Source of the DNA: UBA1151 sp963579925
Lineage (GTDB): Bacteria; Chloroflexota; Dehalococcoidia; Lucifugimonadales; Lucifugimonadaceae
Length of the DNA: 15,811 nucleotides
Assembly (NCBI GenBank): GCA_963579925.1
Contig: CAUZJA010000043.1
Location: 1 to 15,811, forward strand
Direction of reading: 5' to 3'
Shown: positions 1-7,796 of the stretch, in pieces
Position numbering within the stretch: the first letter of the stretch is position 1
Layout of the letters: every line of letters begins with the position of its first letter
The notes under the pieces: model-generated
What the model was told of the DNA's origin: nothing
What the model saw: only the letters and a program-made list of their open reading frames with translations
The model's database searches: none
Program-made: the position numbers and the translations under genes

Positions 1-295
1 AGCTGCCAGACACTATCCCTAAATTACGCCCTTAATTAGAAAAACTGCCTGAAGCAAAATACGTGCACGTGGATAGTTTTTGAGGCGAATGTCTGTGGGG
101 TTTCGTGGGGATAACGAAAAGAGTATACTACTGACGAAATAACACAATACCTAAGAATCAAACCGTAGATTGAGTGTATGTCGTAGGTATTTTTATTCAT
201 CGGCGCTGGAAACAAGGCGATTTTACTGGCATCGACAATCAGCTTGATGCAGCCTGAGCCGCATATTGGCCAATTCTGGGGGGCGGGGCAGGTGT
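1..295. other. AT-rich leader region with no recognised gene
   Basis: I find no convincing coding frame, tRNA or rRNA in this stretch. Its first 250 bases are visibly more AT-rich than the rest of the window. An 8-bp inverted repeat (146-153 against 184-191, 30-base spacer) is followed by a short T run at 190-194. It could be a weak terminator or the boundary of a decayed locus, but the long loop makes it unconvincing. A G-rich stretch at 277-292 precedes the likely start of the exporter gene and may supply its ribosome binding site. Confidence 0.4.
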
Positions 296-1618
296 GTGTT
301 GCAACTAACCGGCCTCTGGCAAGAGCCGGATTTCAGGAAACTTTGGTCTGGCAGATCACTGTCGCTACTGGGGTCTGAATTTTCCCTGTTGGGATTGCCT
401 TTAGTTGCCGCACTAGAGCTTGGCGCATCCCCGCTGCAGATGGGGATAATCGCCGCCTCAAACGGTGTTCCAGCCATATTCTGTGGCCTGTTTTTCGGCG
501 CCTGGGTAGATCGACACCGGCGGATTCCATTGATGATCCTCTCTGACATTGGGCGGGCTGGATTCTTGTTGGTGATACCGGTTGCGTTCATTTTTGACTG
601 GCTGTCTATTGGGGTAATGGTTGCTGTAGCCCTTGGAATGGGGACGATGGCGATTCTTTTTGAGATAGCCCATGGGGCCGTATTGCCAACCGAGGTCTCT
701 CGTGAGCAGCTGAAGCTAACAGCAAATTTGAGCTGGCCCGCTCCGGAGCACTCGCCCTGGGTCCCGGCGTCGGGGGCGGGTTGGTACAGATCATCAGCGC
801 GCCGTTCACGATGGGTTTCGGAATCGCTTCGTTTGCATTTTCGGCGCTCGCAATACGCGCCATGAAAATCCGAGAAAAAAACGCTGACTTCAATCCAGAC
901 AAGAAAGACGATTCAACATCGAGGACAGCATTTCTGGGAGCAGTGCCATTCGTCAGACGAAATCCAATTCTGCTAGGAGCATTGGTTTCTCAGACTACCT
1001 ACATACTTTTCGTGTCCGTATTCCACGCGACAAGCATTCTTTATCTGGTTGATGATCTAGAAATGTCACCCGGAATTGTTGGGGCGTGTTCGCAGTTTCC
1101 AGCATCGGCCTGTTGGGGGGGCAGCTGCGATGACCAGACTAACCACACGATTCGGTATAGGGAAGGTCATTACGATCTCACTAATTACCACAGGGTTTGG
1201 GGTCTTGATTATTCCACTCGCGGGAGGCCCACATGTGGAGGTAATTATTATGTTGGTTGCGGGATCTATTGTCGCTACTGCTGCGTCAGTGGTGTATTCG
1301 ATTGGCCAGGTCAGCTTGCGACAAACTATCACTCCTCCGCATCTCCTTGGGAGGGTGACCTCACTCGCCATCTTAACCTCAAGGACTGCCCTGCCTGCCG
1401 GAGGACTTCTTGGAGGTCTTCTGGGTGAGTTTTATGGACTGAGGGTGGCACTATTTACCGGAGGAATCGGGGTCATTTTCTCCACGATATGGCTCGTATA
1501 TTTCCGATTCTGGTCAATCCATTCCCTTGAGAAGCTTGGCATCGAATATCAATCTCCGTCTGAACTTCTTCCTGAACCCCCACTCTCCGGATCTCCCCGG
1601 GAAGATCAATCCTCGTAA
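296..1618 (+). pseudogene. MFS_3-type multidrug/siderophore exporter, frameshifted
   Basis: This resembles the EntS-like MFS_3 group of 12-TM proton-driven exporters in the inner membrane. The N-terminal part reads FRKLWSGRSLSLLGSE, then a hydrophobic helix, then the A-motif-like GAWVDRHRRIP. Three frame changes break it, each equal to the loss of one base: near 711 (QL then EANSKFELARSGA, a strongly conserved family segment), near 1081-1086 (GIVGA then VFAVSSIGLLGG), and in the seven-G run at 1115-1121 (then AAAMTRLTTRFGIGKV). Rejoined, the product is about 440 residues, a normal length. GTG at 296 or TTG at 299 fits family starts better than TTG at 266. A peptide-synthetase remnant follows about 30 bases downstream, which fits an exporter for a peptide product. 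Real pseudogene or sequencing errors cannot be separated from this sequence alone. Confidence 0.75.
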
Positions 1619-1649
1619 TCATGCCGACGTGGGGTCTGATCGAGGATAT

Positions 1650-2076
1650 CCACCCACTCCCCCTGCGACACGTCCAGATATTAGAAGTTCCAATTCTTTT
1701 CTCTGATCGGAAAATTGTTGTAGACGATTCAAAGAGGTTTGTCTGAATGCGTACCTCCGCCAGGACATGCCGTTAGAAAAGCTAGTGGAAGAGTTACATC
1801 CAGCGCGAGTCGCGAACCACAACCCGCTGTTTAAAATCCTGTTTAACTTCACAATAATCACGTAGAAGTAGATGGTTCTCCCTGTTTAGACGTGAACTAC
1901 TTGGAACTCGAATCTGGAGGGGCGGATTTGGAGTTGAGCGTTCATCTGGAGAAGACGGGTCTGGGATATTCAGTATGGCCTTATTTGGCGCAACCCTGTT
2001 CAATGAGGCCACAATTTCACGACTCGCGGGCCACTACCGCCACCTACTTGAAGACATAGCAGCAGAATGGGGATGA
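1650..2076 (+). pseudogene. C-terminal fragment of an NRPS condensation domain, frameshifted
   Basis: Condensation domains form the peptide bond in nonribosomal peptide synthetases. Only the last third or so is visible. From 1722 one frame reads RRFKEVCLNAYLRQDMPLEK and on to LVEELHPARVANHNPLFKIL, matching the conserved 'AYxHQDxPFEKLVEEL...RNPLFQ' block. After one lost base near 1852 it continues as NNHVEVDGSPCLDVNYLELE, and after another in the T run near 1984-1986 as GATLFNEATISRLAGHYRHL, ending with TGA at 2074-2076. Upstream (about 1650-1721) a degenerate HPLPLR...RPDIRSSNSF can be made out, with at least one more frame break. The catalytic HHxxxDG motif lies in the missing N-terminal part, so the fragment cannot be active. 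No adenylation or carrier domain is present. The exporter upstream and the aminopeptidase 3 bases downstream lie on the same strand. Confidence 0.75.
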
Positions 2077-2079
2077 GCT

Positions 2080-2822
2080 GTGACCATCACGACGGTTGAA
2101 GAACTTAGACGTATGAAGCGTGTTGGAAAAGTTGTGAGCGAGGCGCTGGATGCGATGAAAAAGAAAGTGGCGGTGGGCGTAAGTACTCTGGCTCTTGATG
2201 AGGCGTGCGCGCGAGTGTTCGAGAGGCATGGTGCACGCTCGGCTCCGCAGTTGGTCTACAACTTCCCGGGAGCTGCATGTATCAGCCTTAACTATGAAGC
2301 GGTCCACGGTATTCCCCTCGCCAGCAGATTCCTGAAGGCAGGCGATCTGGTCAAGCTTGATGTTACCGCTGAACTGGACGGATTCTTCGCGGACGCTGCA
2401 ATCACTGTGCCAGTTTCCAAGGTCTCTCAGCAGAACATGAAACTCGCAGAATGCGCAGAGTCTGCCTTGCGAGTAGGTATCGAAGCAGCGCAAGTTGGAC
2501 AGCCTCTTAACCAGAATGGCAGTGGTGTGCATACTGAAGTTGAGCGCTGTGGATTCAAAGTGATGCGGCAACTCGGTGGGCATGGAGTTGCCGGACAATC
2601 CACGAAGAAGCCAGCGTCCCAAATTTCTACGATCCAAAGATCAGTCAAATCCTCAGCTCCGGCCTTGTTATTGCTATAGAACCGGTCATCTCTGGCGGTT
2701 CGGGGATGTCAGCGGAGGGCGATGATGGCTGGACTGTAATGACTGCTGATGGAGCGCCTTCCGCTCACTTTGAACACACGGTGGTAATTACAGATGAAGG
2801 TCCGGTGATCGTAACCGCGTAA
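2080..2822 (+). CDS. Type I methionine aminopeptidase, one frameshift
   Basis: Removes the initiator methionine from nascent proteins in the cytoplasm. The GTG start lies 3 bases after the synthetase remnant's stop. The first frame gives conserved VHGIP (His76), LDVTAELDGFFADAA (metal ligands Asp94 and Asp105) and GGHGV (His168). Near 2595, in 'ccggacaatcc', one base is missing. The sequence then continues in the next frame as IHEEASVPNFYDP, AIEPVISGGSG and HFEHTVVITDEGPVIVTA, ending with TAA at 2820-2822. That restores the last two metal ligands (the Glu of IEP and of HFEH), so all five ligands and a normal length of about 248 residues are present across both frames. Such conservation suggests a very recent frameshift or a sequencing error. 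If the break is real, translation ends at 2679 without the C-terminal ligands. The gene is not in a ribosomal-protein operon, so it may be a second copy. Confidence 0.85.
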
Positions 2823-2987
2823 TCACGAGCCTCCTGGTACTGCAGTCCTCCGAAATATGGTCGGAGAGGCTACTCTAGACATGCTCCAGTGCCTTGGGGC
2901 GTGTATTCGGATTGTGAAGTTGCGCGCTGTGTGCCTTTATCCTGACCGCTATTGGCGGGACGCAGGACACGAGCAGAGACGGGGTCT

Positions 2988-4229
2988 ATGAAAATTACGC
3001 AGATTGAGACGATTCGTGTGGGTGAGTTTCCAGATCTGATTTTTGTTCAGATTCACACTGATGGCGGTGTGATTGGTCTTGGCGAGACCTGGTACGCGGC
3101 CAGCACGGTGGAAGCTGCAATTCATGACCACTTTGGCCCGCTGCTCATCGGGCGTGATCCGGCGGAGATCGAAGCCCATTGGACGACGATGTTCAAGCTG
3201 TCTGACCACGCCGGATACGGTGGTGCAGAGGTGCGTGCGATATCCGCACTGGACATCGCTCTCTGGGATATCAAAGGCAAGCTCACCAAGCTGCCGATTT
3301 ACGAATTGCTGGGGGGTGCGGTTCGCTCAAAGATCCGTGTCTACAACACGTGTGGAGTGTACGGTGAGATCGACGATGGCTGGGCCATCTATCGTGATGC
3401 CGGTGAGGTGGCGAAGTCGCTGCTCGATGAAGGCATCACCGGCATGAAGCACTCGCCCACTGATTACATTGCACGCGACGCGGACGGCCAACTCGTACAC
3501 AATGGCGACCTCGACTGGTCGCTCACCCCAATTCGCCAGATCCGTGAAGCCGTGGGTAATGAAATCCAGGTTGCAACGGACGCCCACGCCAAGTGGAACC
3601 TACCGTCAGCGATCAAGATCGCTCAGGCGTTTGAGCCGTACGACCCGATGTGGCATGAGGAGTTGCTTTCGCCGTTCAATGAAGTCGCTCATCTGCGGCT
3701 GCAGAAGTCGACCAAAACGCCGATCGCTATCGCAGAGCGACTCGTTTCGCGCTACCAGCATCGGCGGTTTATTGAGAATGGTGCAGCGCGAATAGTTATG
3801 CCTGACCTCGAGTGGACTGGCGGTATCAGCGAGGTACGCAAGATCGCTATTCTTGCGTCTACGTATCTGGTCCCAATCGCTCCGCACGACTGCCTTGGTC
3901 CGGTGAACATGTTTGCCTGCGCGCAGATCTGCATGAGCTCACAGAACGTGATGATAATGGAGTACAACCGTGCCATGGCGAAGGGCTGGTATGGCCGTTT
4001 CGTCACACCCGATGTGCCTGTGACCGACGGCTACCTTCACGCGCCTGAAGCCCCCGGCGTGGGGTGTGAGCTGCGACCCGAAGTACGGGACCGCTCAGAC
4101 GTGACCATTCGAGTGAGTGACGAGTCGCAAGAAGCGTGGCTGACCTCTCGGAAGCGCTACACCTACCCGCCGCCAGATATCCAGGAGATGCTGGATAAGC
4201 GGCGGATCGGTGGCAGCCAGGCGGAGTAG
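2988..4229 (+). CDS. Enolase-superfamily (mandelate racemase/muconate lactonizing type) dehydratase or epimerase
   Basis: A 413-residue protein of the MR_MLE superfamily. These enzymes abstract a proton alpha to a carboxylate, with Mg2+ stabilising the enolate, usually to dehydrate or epimerise acid sugars. The N-terminal capping domain spans about residues 1-120 and the (beta/alpha)7-beta barrel about 130-370. Visible metal-ligand candidates are Asp198 (ATDAHAKW), Glu224 or Glu225 (WHEELL) and Glu250 (AIAERL). His200, directly after the first ligand region, and His300 (IAPHDCLGP) are likely acid/base residues, a pattern seen in acid-sugar dehydratases such as galactonate and mannonate dehydratases. 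ATG at 2988 is preferred over an upstream start at 2952 because MKITQIETIRV is the usual family N-terminus. No transporter or aldolase lies beside it, so the substrate cannot be read from context. SAR202 genomes are known for many paralogues of this superfamily. Confidence 0.88.
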   Translation: MKITQIETIRVGEFPDLIFVQIHTDGGVIGLGETWYAASTVEAAIHDHFGPLLIGRDPAEIEAHWTTMFKLSDHAGYGGAEVRAISALDIALWDIKGKLTKLPIYELLGGAVRSKIRVYNTCGVYGEIDDGWAIYRDAGEVAKSLLDEGITGMKHSPTDYIARDADGQLVHNGDLDWSLTPIRQIREAVGNEIQVATDAHAKWNLPSAIKIAQAFEPYDPMWHEELLSPFNEVAHLRLQKSTKTPIAIAERLVSRYQHRRFIENGAARIVMPDLEWTGGISEVRKIAILASTYLVPIAPHDCLGPVNMFACAQICMSSQNVMIMEYNRAMAKGWYGRFVTPDVPVTDGYLHAPEAPGVGCELRPEVRDRSDVTIRVSDESQEAWLTSRKRYTYPPPDIQEMLDKRRIGGSQAE

Positions 4230-4317
4230 GTCGGGGTATCCGTTTTACATCAAGTAGCCGGCTGATTCCGCCACCCTTCGATCGGCTCAGGATGGCTGAC
4301 GTTTCCAGCTAAATGGC

Positions 4318-5859
4318 TCAGGTGATCAGCTTGACGACGCCTGCGGTTCCGTCAACCGATATTGTATCGCCATCCGCAATCCGCGCAGTCGCTCCCGCTG
4401 CGCCAATCACAGCGGGAATCCCATACTCTCGGGCAACAATCGCGCAGTGTGAGAGCGCACCTCCAGCGTCTGTGACTATGGCGGCGGCGATAGCGAACAA
4501 CGGCGTCCACGGCGGTGCGGTAGCGTAAGTGACGAGGATGTCTCCACGTTGTAAGCGATGTGCGTCTTCCAGTGTGAGGATTACGCGGGCAGTGCCAGTT
4601 GCGATCCCAGCACTGGCCGCGCTGCCGTTGATCACGCCATCTCGCGCAGGTTTCGTGGCCCCGGATGGTGAATCCCCGCCGATCTGGCGGGGTGGAATCA
4701 CGCCCGCCCAGCGATCTCGGTCTGCTCTGCGTTCAGCGATGAGATCTTGATAGCGGGTGTCCGGTTCGTTGGCAGCAACCGGGAATTCGTGGGGGTGCAG
4801 GTAGAACACGTCGTCACGTGTATCGATGGTCTCCTGCTCAACGAGCGCGTCACCAATCGCCAGGCATGGATAGCGCAAGCTGGTGTGGGCACGCTGGTCA
4901 ATGTGAAATTGGTGGTCCTCCATCAAGATCGTGTTGTGCTGAGCGCGCCGCAGAAGCTCATCGAACCGCTGAAGTTTCGACGAGTCCTTCAGTCGCGATC
5001 TCGCCTCAGCGGTCCGCTTGATTCGATGTGCCGCTACCCGATCCTGCATTGCGGCAGGACTGTGGTCGGCCGGGGAGTCAGCGTAGTTTTCAATAGTGGT
5101 CAGAACGAATCTGGGGTTTTCCAGCCACGTTGGGTATGCGATCTCGAAGAACGACTCATTTCGCTGGCCCCACTCGGCGAGGAAGGCGGTCAGGTCGGGT
5201 TCAGGCGTCATATGCGCAAGATCCCAGAGCGAAATGCCTGATTCCACGGACTTGTTTGGCATGCCGCCTACGGTGTCGATGGAGATCTGTTCGCCGTCGT
5301 CGCCAAATTCATCGCGGCAGAACGCCTGGTACTGGCTCATGGTGACACCGGGGAGCGTCATGGCGATGTTGTGCAGTTCGCCCAATCGCTCGCCTATGGC
5401 ATCAACCGCTGAGAATCGCGCGACTAGTTCAGCGAGCGACTCGTCAGGGCGCGACCAACCTTTCAACTGATCTATTAATTCTTCAACTTCCGGGAGGTAT
5501 TCGTCGTGCCATAGTCCCAGCAGACGATCGATGCGCTGCTCTTCGTCCTCCGCTGCAACGGCGAGAGACTTCGCAGCCAGTTCATCAGACAGGGGCAGCG
5601 ACCTGGCGAATGCGTAGCCGTTGACATGCACTCGCTCAGACGGCGATGGCCTACCGATCTTCTCGCTGGCCCGGGTCATCCCAGCGCGCTTGCACTCCAT
5701 GAAGTGACGCGCCATTGGCGTGAACGGAATCGGATTCTTGACCTGATCCCATGACCACACGAACTCAGCGGCCTCTGAGCTGGGCCACTGCACAGGAAAC
5801 ACAGTGCCGTCCGGGCAGATGTAGGTGGCGTTGAGAGATTGATCCGGGAGTTCTGTCAT
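4318..5859 (-). CDS. PEP-utilising-type protein with phosphohistidine swivel domain but no ATP-grasp domain
   Basis: A 513-residue cytoplasmic protein. The last 80 or so residues form a PEP-utilising enzyme mobile domain (PF00391 type), with ILVTYATAPPWTPLF followed by DAGGALSHCAIVAREYGIPA; the His in GGALSHCA (codon at 4447-4449) is the expected phosphocarrier. The preceding 400 residues are mostly helical and resemble the substrate-binding middle domain of rifampicin phosphotransferase and related PEP synthase-like enzymes. The ATP-grasp domain that charges the histidine in those enzymes is absent: the protein begins just before the middle domain, with a normal-looking N-terminus. A separate partner may supply the phosphate, as in split phenylphosphate-synthase-like systems. 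ATG at 5859 is chosen; TTG at 5871 would add four residues. The gene converges on the enolase-family gene and is divergent from the reductase gene, with about 200 bases between the two starts. Substrate unknown. Confidence 0.8.
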   Translation of the reverse strand: MTELPDQSLNATYICPDGTVFPVQWPSSEAAEFVWSWDQVKNPIPFTPMARHFMECKRAGMTRASEKIGRPSPSERVHVNGYAFARSLPLSDELAAKSLAVAAEDEEQRIDRLLGLWHDEYLPEVEELIDQLKGWSRPDESLAELVARFSAVDAIGERLGELHNIAMTLPGVTMSQYQAFCRDEFGDDGEQISIDTVGGMPNKSVESGISLWDLAHMTPEPDLTAFLAEWGQRNESFFEIAYPTWLENPRFVLTTIENYADSPADHSPAAMQDRVAAHRIKRTAEARSRLKDSSKLQRFDELLRRAQHNTILMEDHQFHIDQRAHTSLRYPCLAIGDALVEQETIDTRDDVFYLHPHEFPVAANEPDTRYQDLIAERRADRDRWAGVIPPRQIGGDSPSGATKPARDGVINGSAASAGIATGTARVILTLEDAHRLQRGDILVTYATAPPWTPLFAIAAAIVTDAGGALSHCAIVAREYGIPAVIGAAGATARIADGDTISVDGTAGVVKLIT

Positions 5860-6056
5860 TGGATCACGCAAATGTGCCCCAGGAGCATCGTGTGTGCCGT
5901 TTCAAGTTGTGTGATGGACATTTACGCGCAAGAATGCTTCTCCAGTCAGGGTGTAATGCGCCCCCGATCTTATCGACTGATCGACCCAAATGGGGAGAAC
6001 GGCGGGCGGGGGTGTGTTTCACTACGGCGCAGATCAACTGAAAAGCGAGGGCGGCA

Positions 6057-7112
6057 GTGGCGAAGAAACTGATTTTTATTGGCGCAGGTGCAATCGGCAG
6101 CTACGTTGGCGGATGGCTTTCCAAAGAGGGCCACGATGTGACGCTGGTCGATCCATGGCCAGACCAGGTCGAGAAGGTCCGGGCCGACGGAATTGCAGTT
6201 CACGGACCGCATGACCCGTTTACGGAACGACTGAAGATATTCCACATTCACGAAGCGGCGCTGTTGGACCAGGATTACGACATCGGCTTTGTTGCGATGA
6301 AGTCGCAGGACACCCGATGGGCGACGTACTTCGTGGACAGATTCGTTGGCGACCACGGCTACCTTGTCTCCGCGCAGAACTGCTTTAATGATGAACTCAT
6401 CGCCAGCATCGTTGGGCAACAGCGTGCAGTTGGTCTGATCATGTCGAGCATCTCTGTTGCGCTCTGGGAGCCCGGCAAAGTTGAGCGCGGCGTTGCCAAA
6501 GGATCATCACGCGGACACAACGTGTTCAGGGCGGGCGAGCACGATGGCTCTGTCACCGCTCGTACCGAAGAACTGGCCGAGATGATGGCGCCAATTGATG
6601 GCTCAGAAGCCACGGCGAATCTGTGGGGCGAGCGCTGGTCCAAGCTCAGCCAGAACTCCATGGGCAACCCGCTTCACGGCATGACGGGCCTTGGTGCAAG
6701 CCAGGTGAGCAGCATGCCTGAGGGACGCAAACTGGCGATCAACCTGGCACGAGAGTGTGCACTTGTTGGACTCGCGCTGGGCCACGACATCGCGAAGTAC
6801 GGTGGCAGCACCGCGGACCAGTGGGCAAACTCAGACCGCGGCGATACCTACGAGGAATTGGACGCCGCTATGACTCCAGAGTCTCCCGGTGCATCGGCAT
6901 GGCGGGCATCTCTCGCTCAGGATGTCCACAAGGGCCGCAAGACCGAGATTGATCACATGAACGGCTACGTGATTGAAAAAGGACGCGAGACGGGGATTGC
7001 GACACCGGTGAACGCGGCGGTCGTGGACATGATCCACGCCATCGACTCCGGTGAGATCAAGCCTGACCCATCTAATATCGCAACGACGCTTCGCAACGCT
7101 GGACTGGGATAG
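6057..7112 (+). CDS. Ketopantoate reductase (PanE/ApbA) family NADPH-dependent 2-ketoacid reductase
   Basis: A 351-residue dehydrogenase. The N-terminal Rossmann fold shows LIFIGAGAIGSYVGG (GxGxxG at residues 9-14). The C-terminal helical domain carries WSKLSQNSMGNP, whose Lys196 matches the catalytic lysine of PanE, and GRKTEIDHMNGYVIEKG, the conserved 'TEIDxxNG' block, whose Glu297/Asp299/Asn302 are the likely substrate-binding residues. PanE reduces 2-dehydropantoate to pantoate for coenzyme A synthesis, but the family is broad. No panB or panC lies nearby, so another branched 2-ketoacid is possible. The GTG start at 6057 has GCGAGG at 6045-6050, with a 6-base spacing. The gene heads a + strand cluster: the PHP gene starts 12 bases after its stop. 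About 200 bases upstream separate it from the divergent swivel-domain gene and should hold promoters for both, although I cannot name a clear -35/-10 pair. Confidence 0.85.
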   Translation: MAKKLIFIGAGAIGSYVGGWLSKEGHDVTLVDPWPDQVEKVRADGIAVHGPHDPFTERLKIFHIHEAALLDQDYDIGFVAMKSQDTRWATYFVDRFVGDHGYLVSAQNCFNDELIASIVGQQRAVGLIMSSISVALWEPGKVERGVAKGSSRGHNVFRAGEHDGSVTARTEELAEMMAPIDGSEATANLWGERWSKLSQNSMGNPLHGMTGLGASQVSSMPEGRKLAINLARECALVGLALGHDIAKYGGSTADQWANSDRGDTYEELDAAMTPESPGASAWRASLAQDVHKGRKTEIDHMNGYVIEKGRETGIATPVNAAVVDMIHAIDSGEIKPDPSNIATTLRNAGLG

Positions 7113-7124
7113 ACCGCCGCACCT

Positions 7125-7796
7125 TTGCTGATCGATCTGCATGTTCATACAACGCTGGGTTCCACGGACTCAAACCTCCATCCCGAGGCACTGGTTGCTG
7201 AGGCGACGCGGGCAGGGTTAGATGCCGTTTGCGTGACGGAGCACTCCGGCGTCTGGTCAGATTCGCAACTGGAAGAAATTGGCAACGGCAGCATACGGCT
7301 GTTTCGTGGACGGGAGATTGAGACTGAAATGGGCCACGTGCTGGCAATTGGCATGCCGGGCTTTCCAAACGGAATGCACCGGATCAAACAACTCGCTGAA
7401 TACTGCGATGAGACGGGTGCGGCGTTGATCGCGGCGCACCCATTTCGCCACCATGTGAACCCGCCGGTTGGCCAATCCTGCCTGCTTACCCGTGGTGCTG
7501 ATCTGGCCTCGGCCGATCCTGCGGCAATTACGGATGCTCTGCCGAACCTGTCACTGTTTGACGCCATTGAAGCGTTCAACGGGGCAACTACCCCGGTGGA
7601 CAACGATGTTGCTGTTCAGGTTGCTGAGTATCTTGACACGCCGACTACCGGCGGCAGTGATGCGCACTCAATCGAGGGTCTCGGCAGCTGTGCCACGCAA
7701 ATCGACGGCGATGTGCGTTCGACTCAAGAACTGGTCGAAGCGATCAGGTCCGGCGCAATTGTTGGAATGGCGCGCAATGGGAGTTCACGCTCATGA
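7125..7796 (+). CDS. PHP-domain metal-dependent phosphoesterase
   Basis: A 223-residue single-domain PHP protein. Members of this superfamily hydrolyse phosphoesters with a cluster of divalent metals and occur alone or attached to DNA polymerases. The expected metal ligands are all visible: His6 and His8 (DLHVHTT), His40 (TEHSG), Glu65 (FRGREIE), His105 (AAHPFRHH), and Asp179 and His181 (GGSDAHS). It resembles the stand-alone TrpH/YciV-like group, whose known members act on 3',5'-nucleoside bisphosphates or oligonucleotide ends; the substrate here is not known. TTG at 7125 is taken as the start because the protein must begin just before LIDLHVHT; no strong ribosome binding site is visible, so translational coupling to the upstream gene is likely. 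Its stop overlaps the start of the helicase gene in an ATGA arrangement (7793-7796). Confidence 0.85.
   Translation: MLIDLHVHTTLGSTDSNLHPEALVAEATRAGLDAVCVTEHSGVWSDSQLEEIGNGSIRLFRGREIETEMGHVLAIGMPGFPNGMHRIKQLAEYCDETGAALIAAHPFRHHVNPPVGQSCLLTRGADLASADPAAITDALPNLSLFDAIEAFNGATTPVDNDVAVQVAEYLDTPTTGGSDAHSIEGLGSCATQIDGDVRSTQELVEAIRSGAIVGMARNGSSRS

Noticed and set aside
265..274. 10-bp palindrome ATTGGCCAAT near the start of the exporter gene, considered as an operator
   Set aside because: It is short and single copy; several such palindromes are expected by chance in 16 kb.
781..1618. Reading the two downstream exporter pieces as separate small membrane proteins
   Set aside because: The pieces join into one collinear MFS sequence when three single bases are restored, and none has its own ribosome binding site.
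2848..2866. Hairpin CTCCGA/TCGGAG with a 7-base loop after the aminopeptidase gene, considered as a terminator
   Set aside because: The stem is only 6 bp and no T run follows; too weak to call.
4256..4287. AGCCG/CGGCT inverted repeat between the convergent enolase-family and swivel-domain genes, considered as a shared terminator
   Set aside because: A five-base stem with a loop of more than 20 bases and no flanking T or A runs is close to chance.
4747..5241. Long + strand open frames opposite the swivel-domain gene
   Set aside because: They lack family resemblance and plausible composition, and the opposite strand has clear domain motifs; they are shadows.
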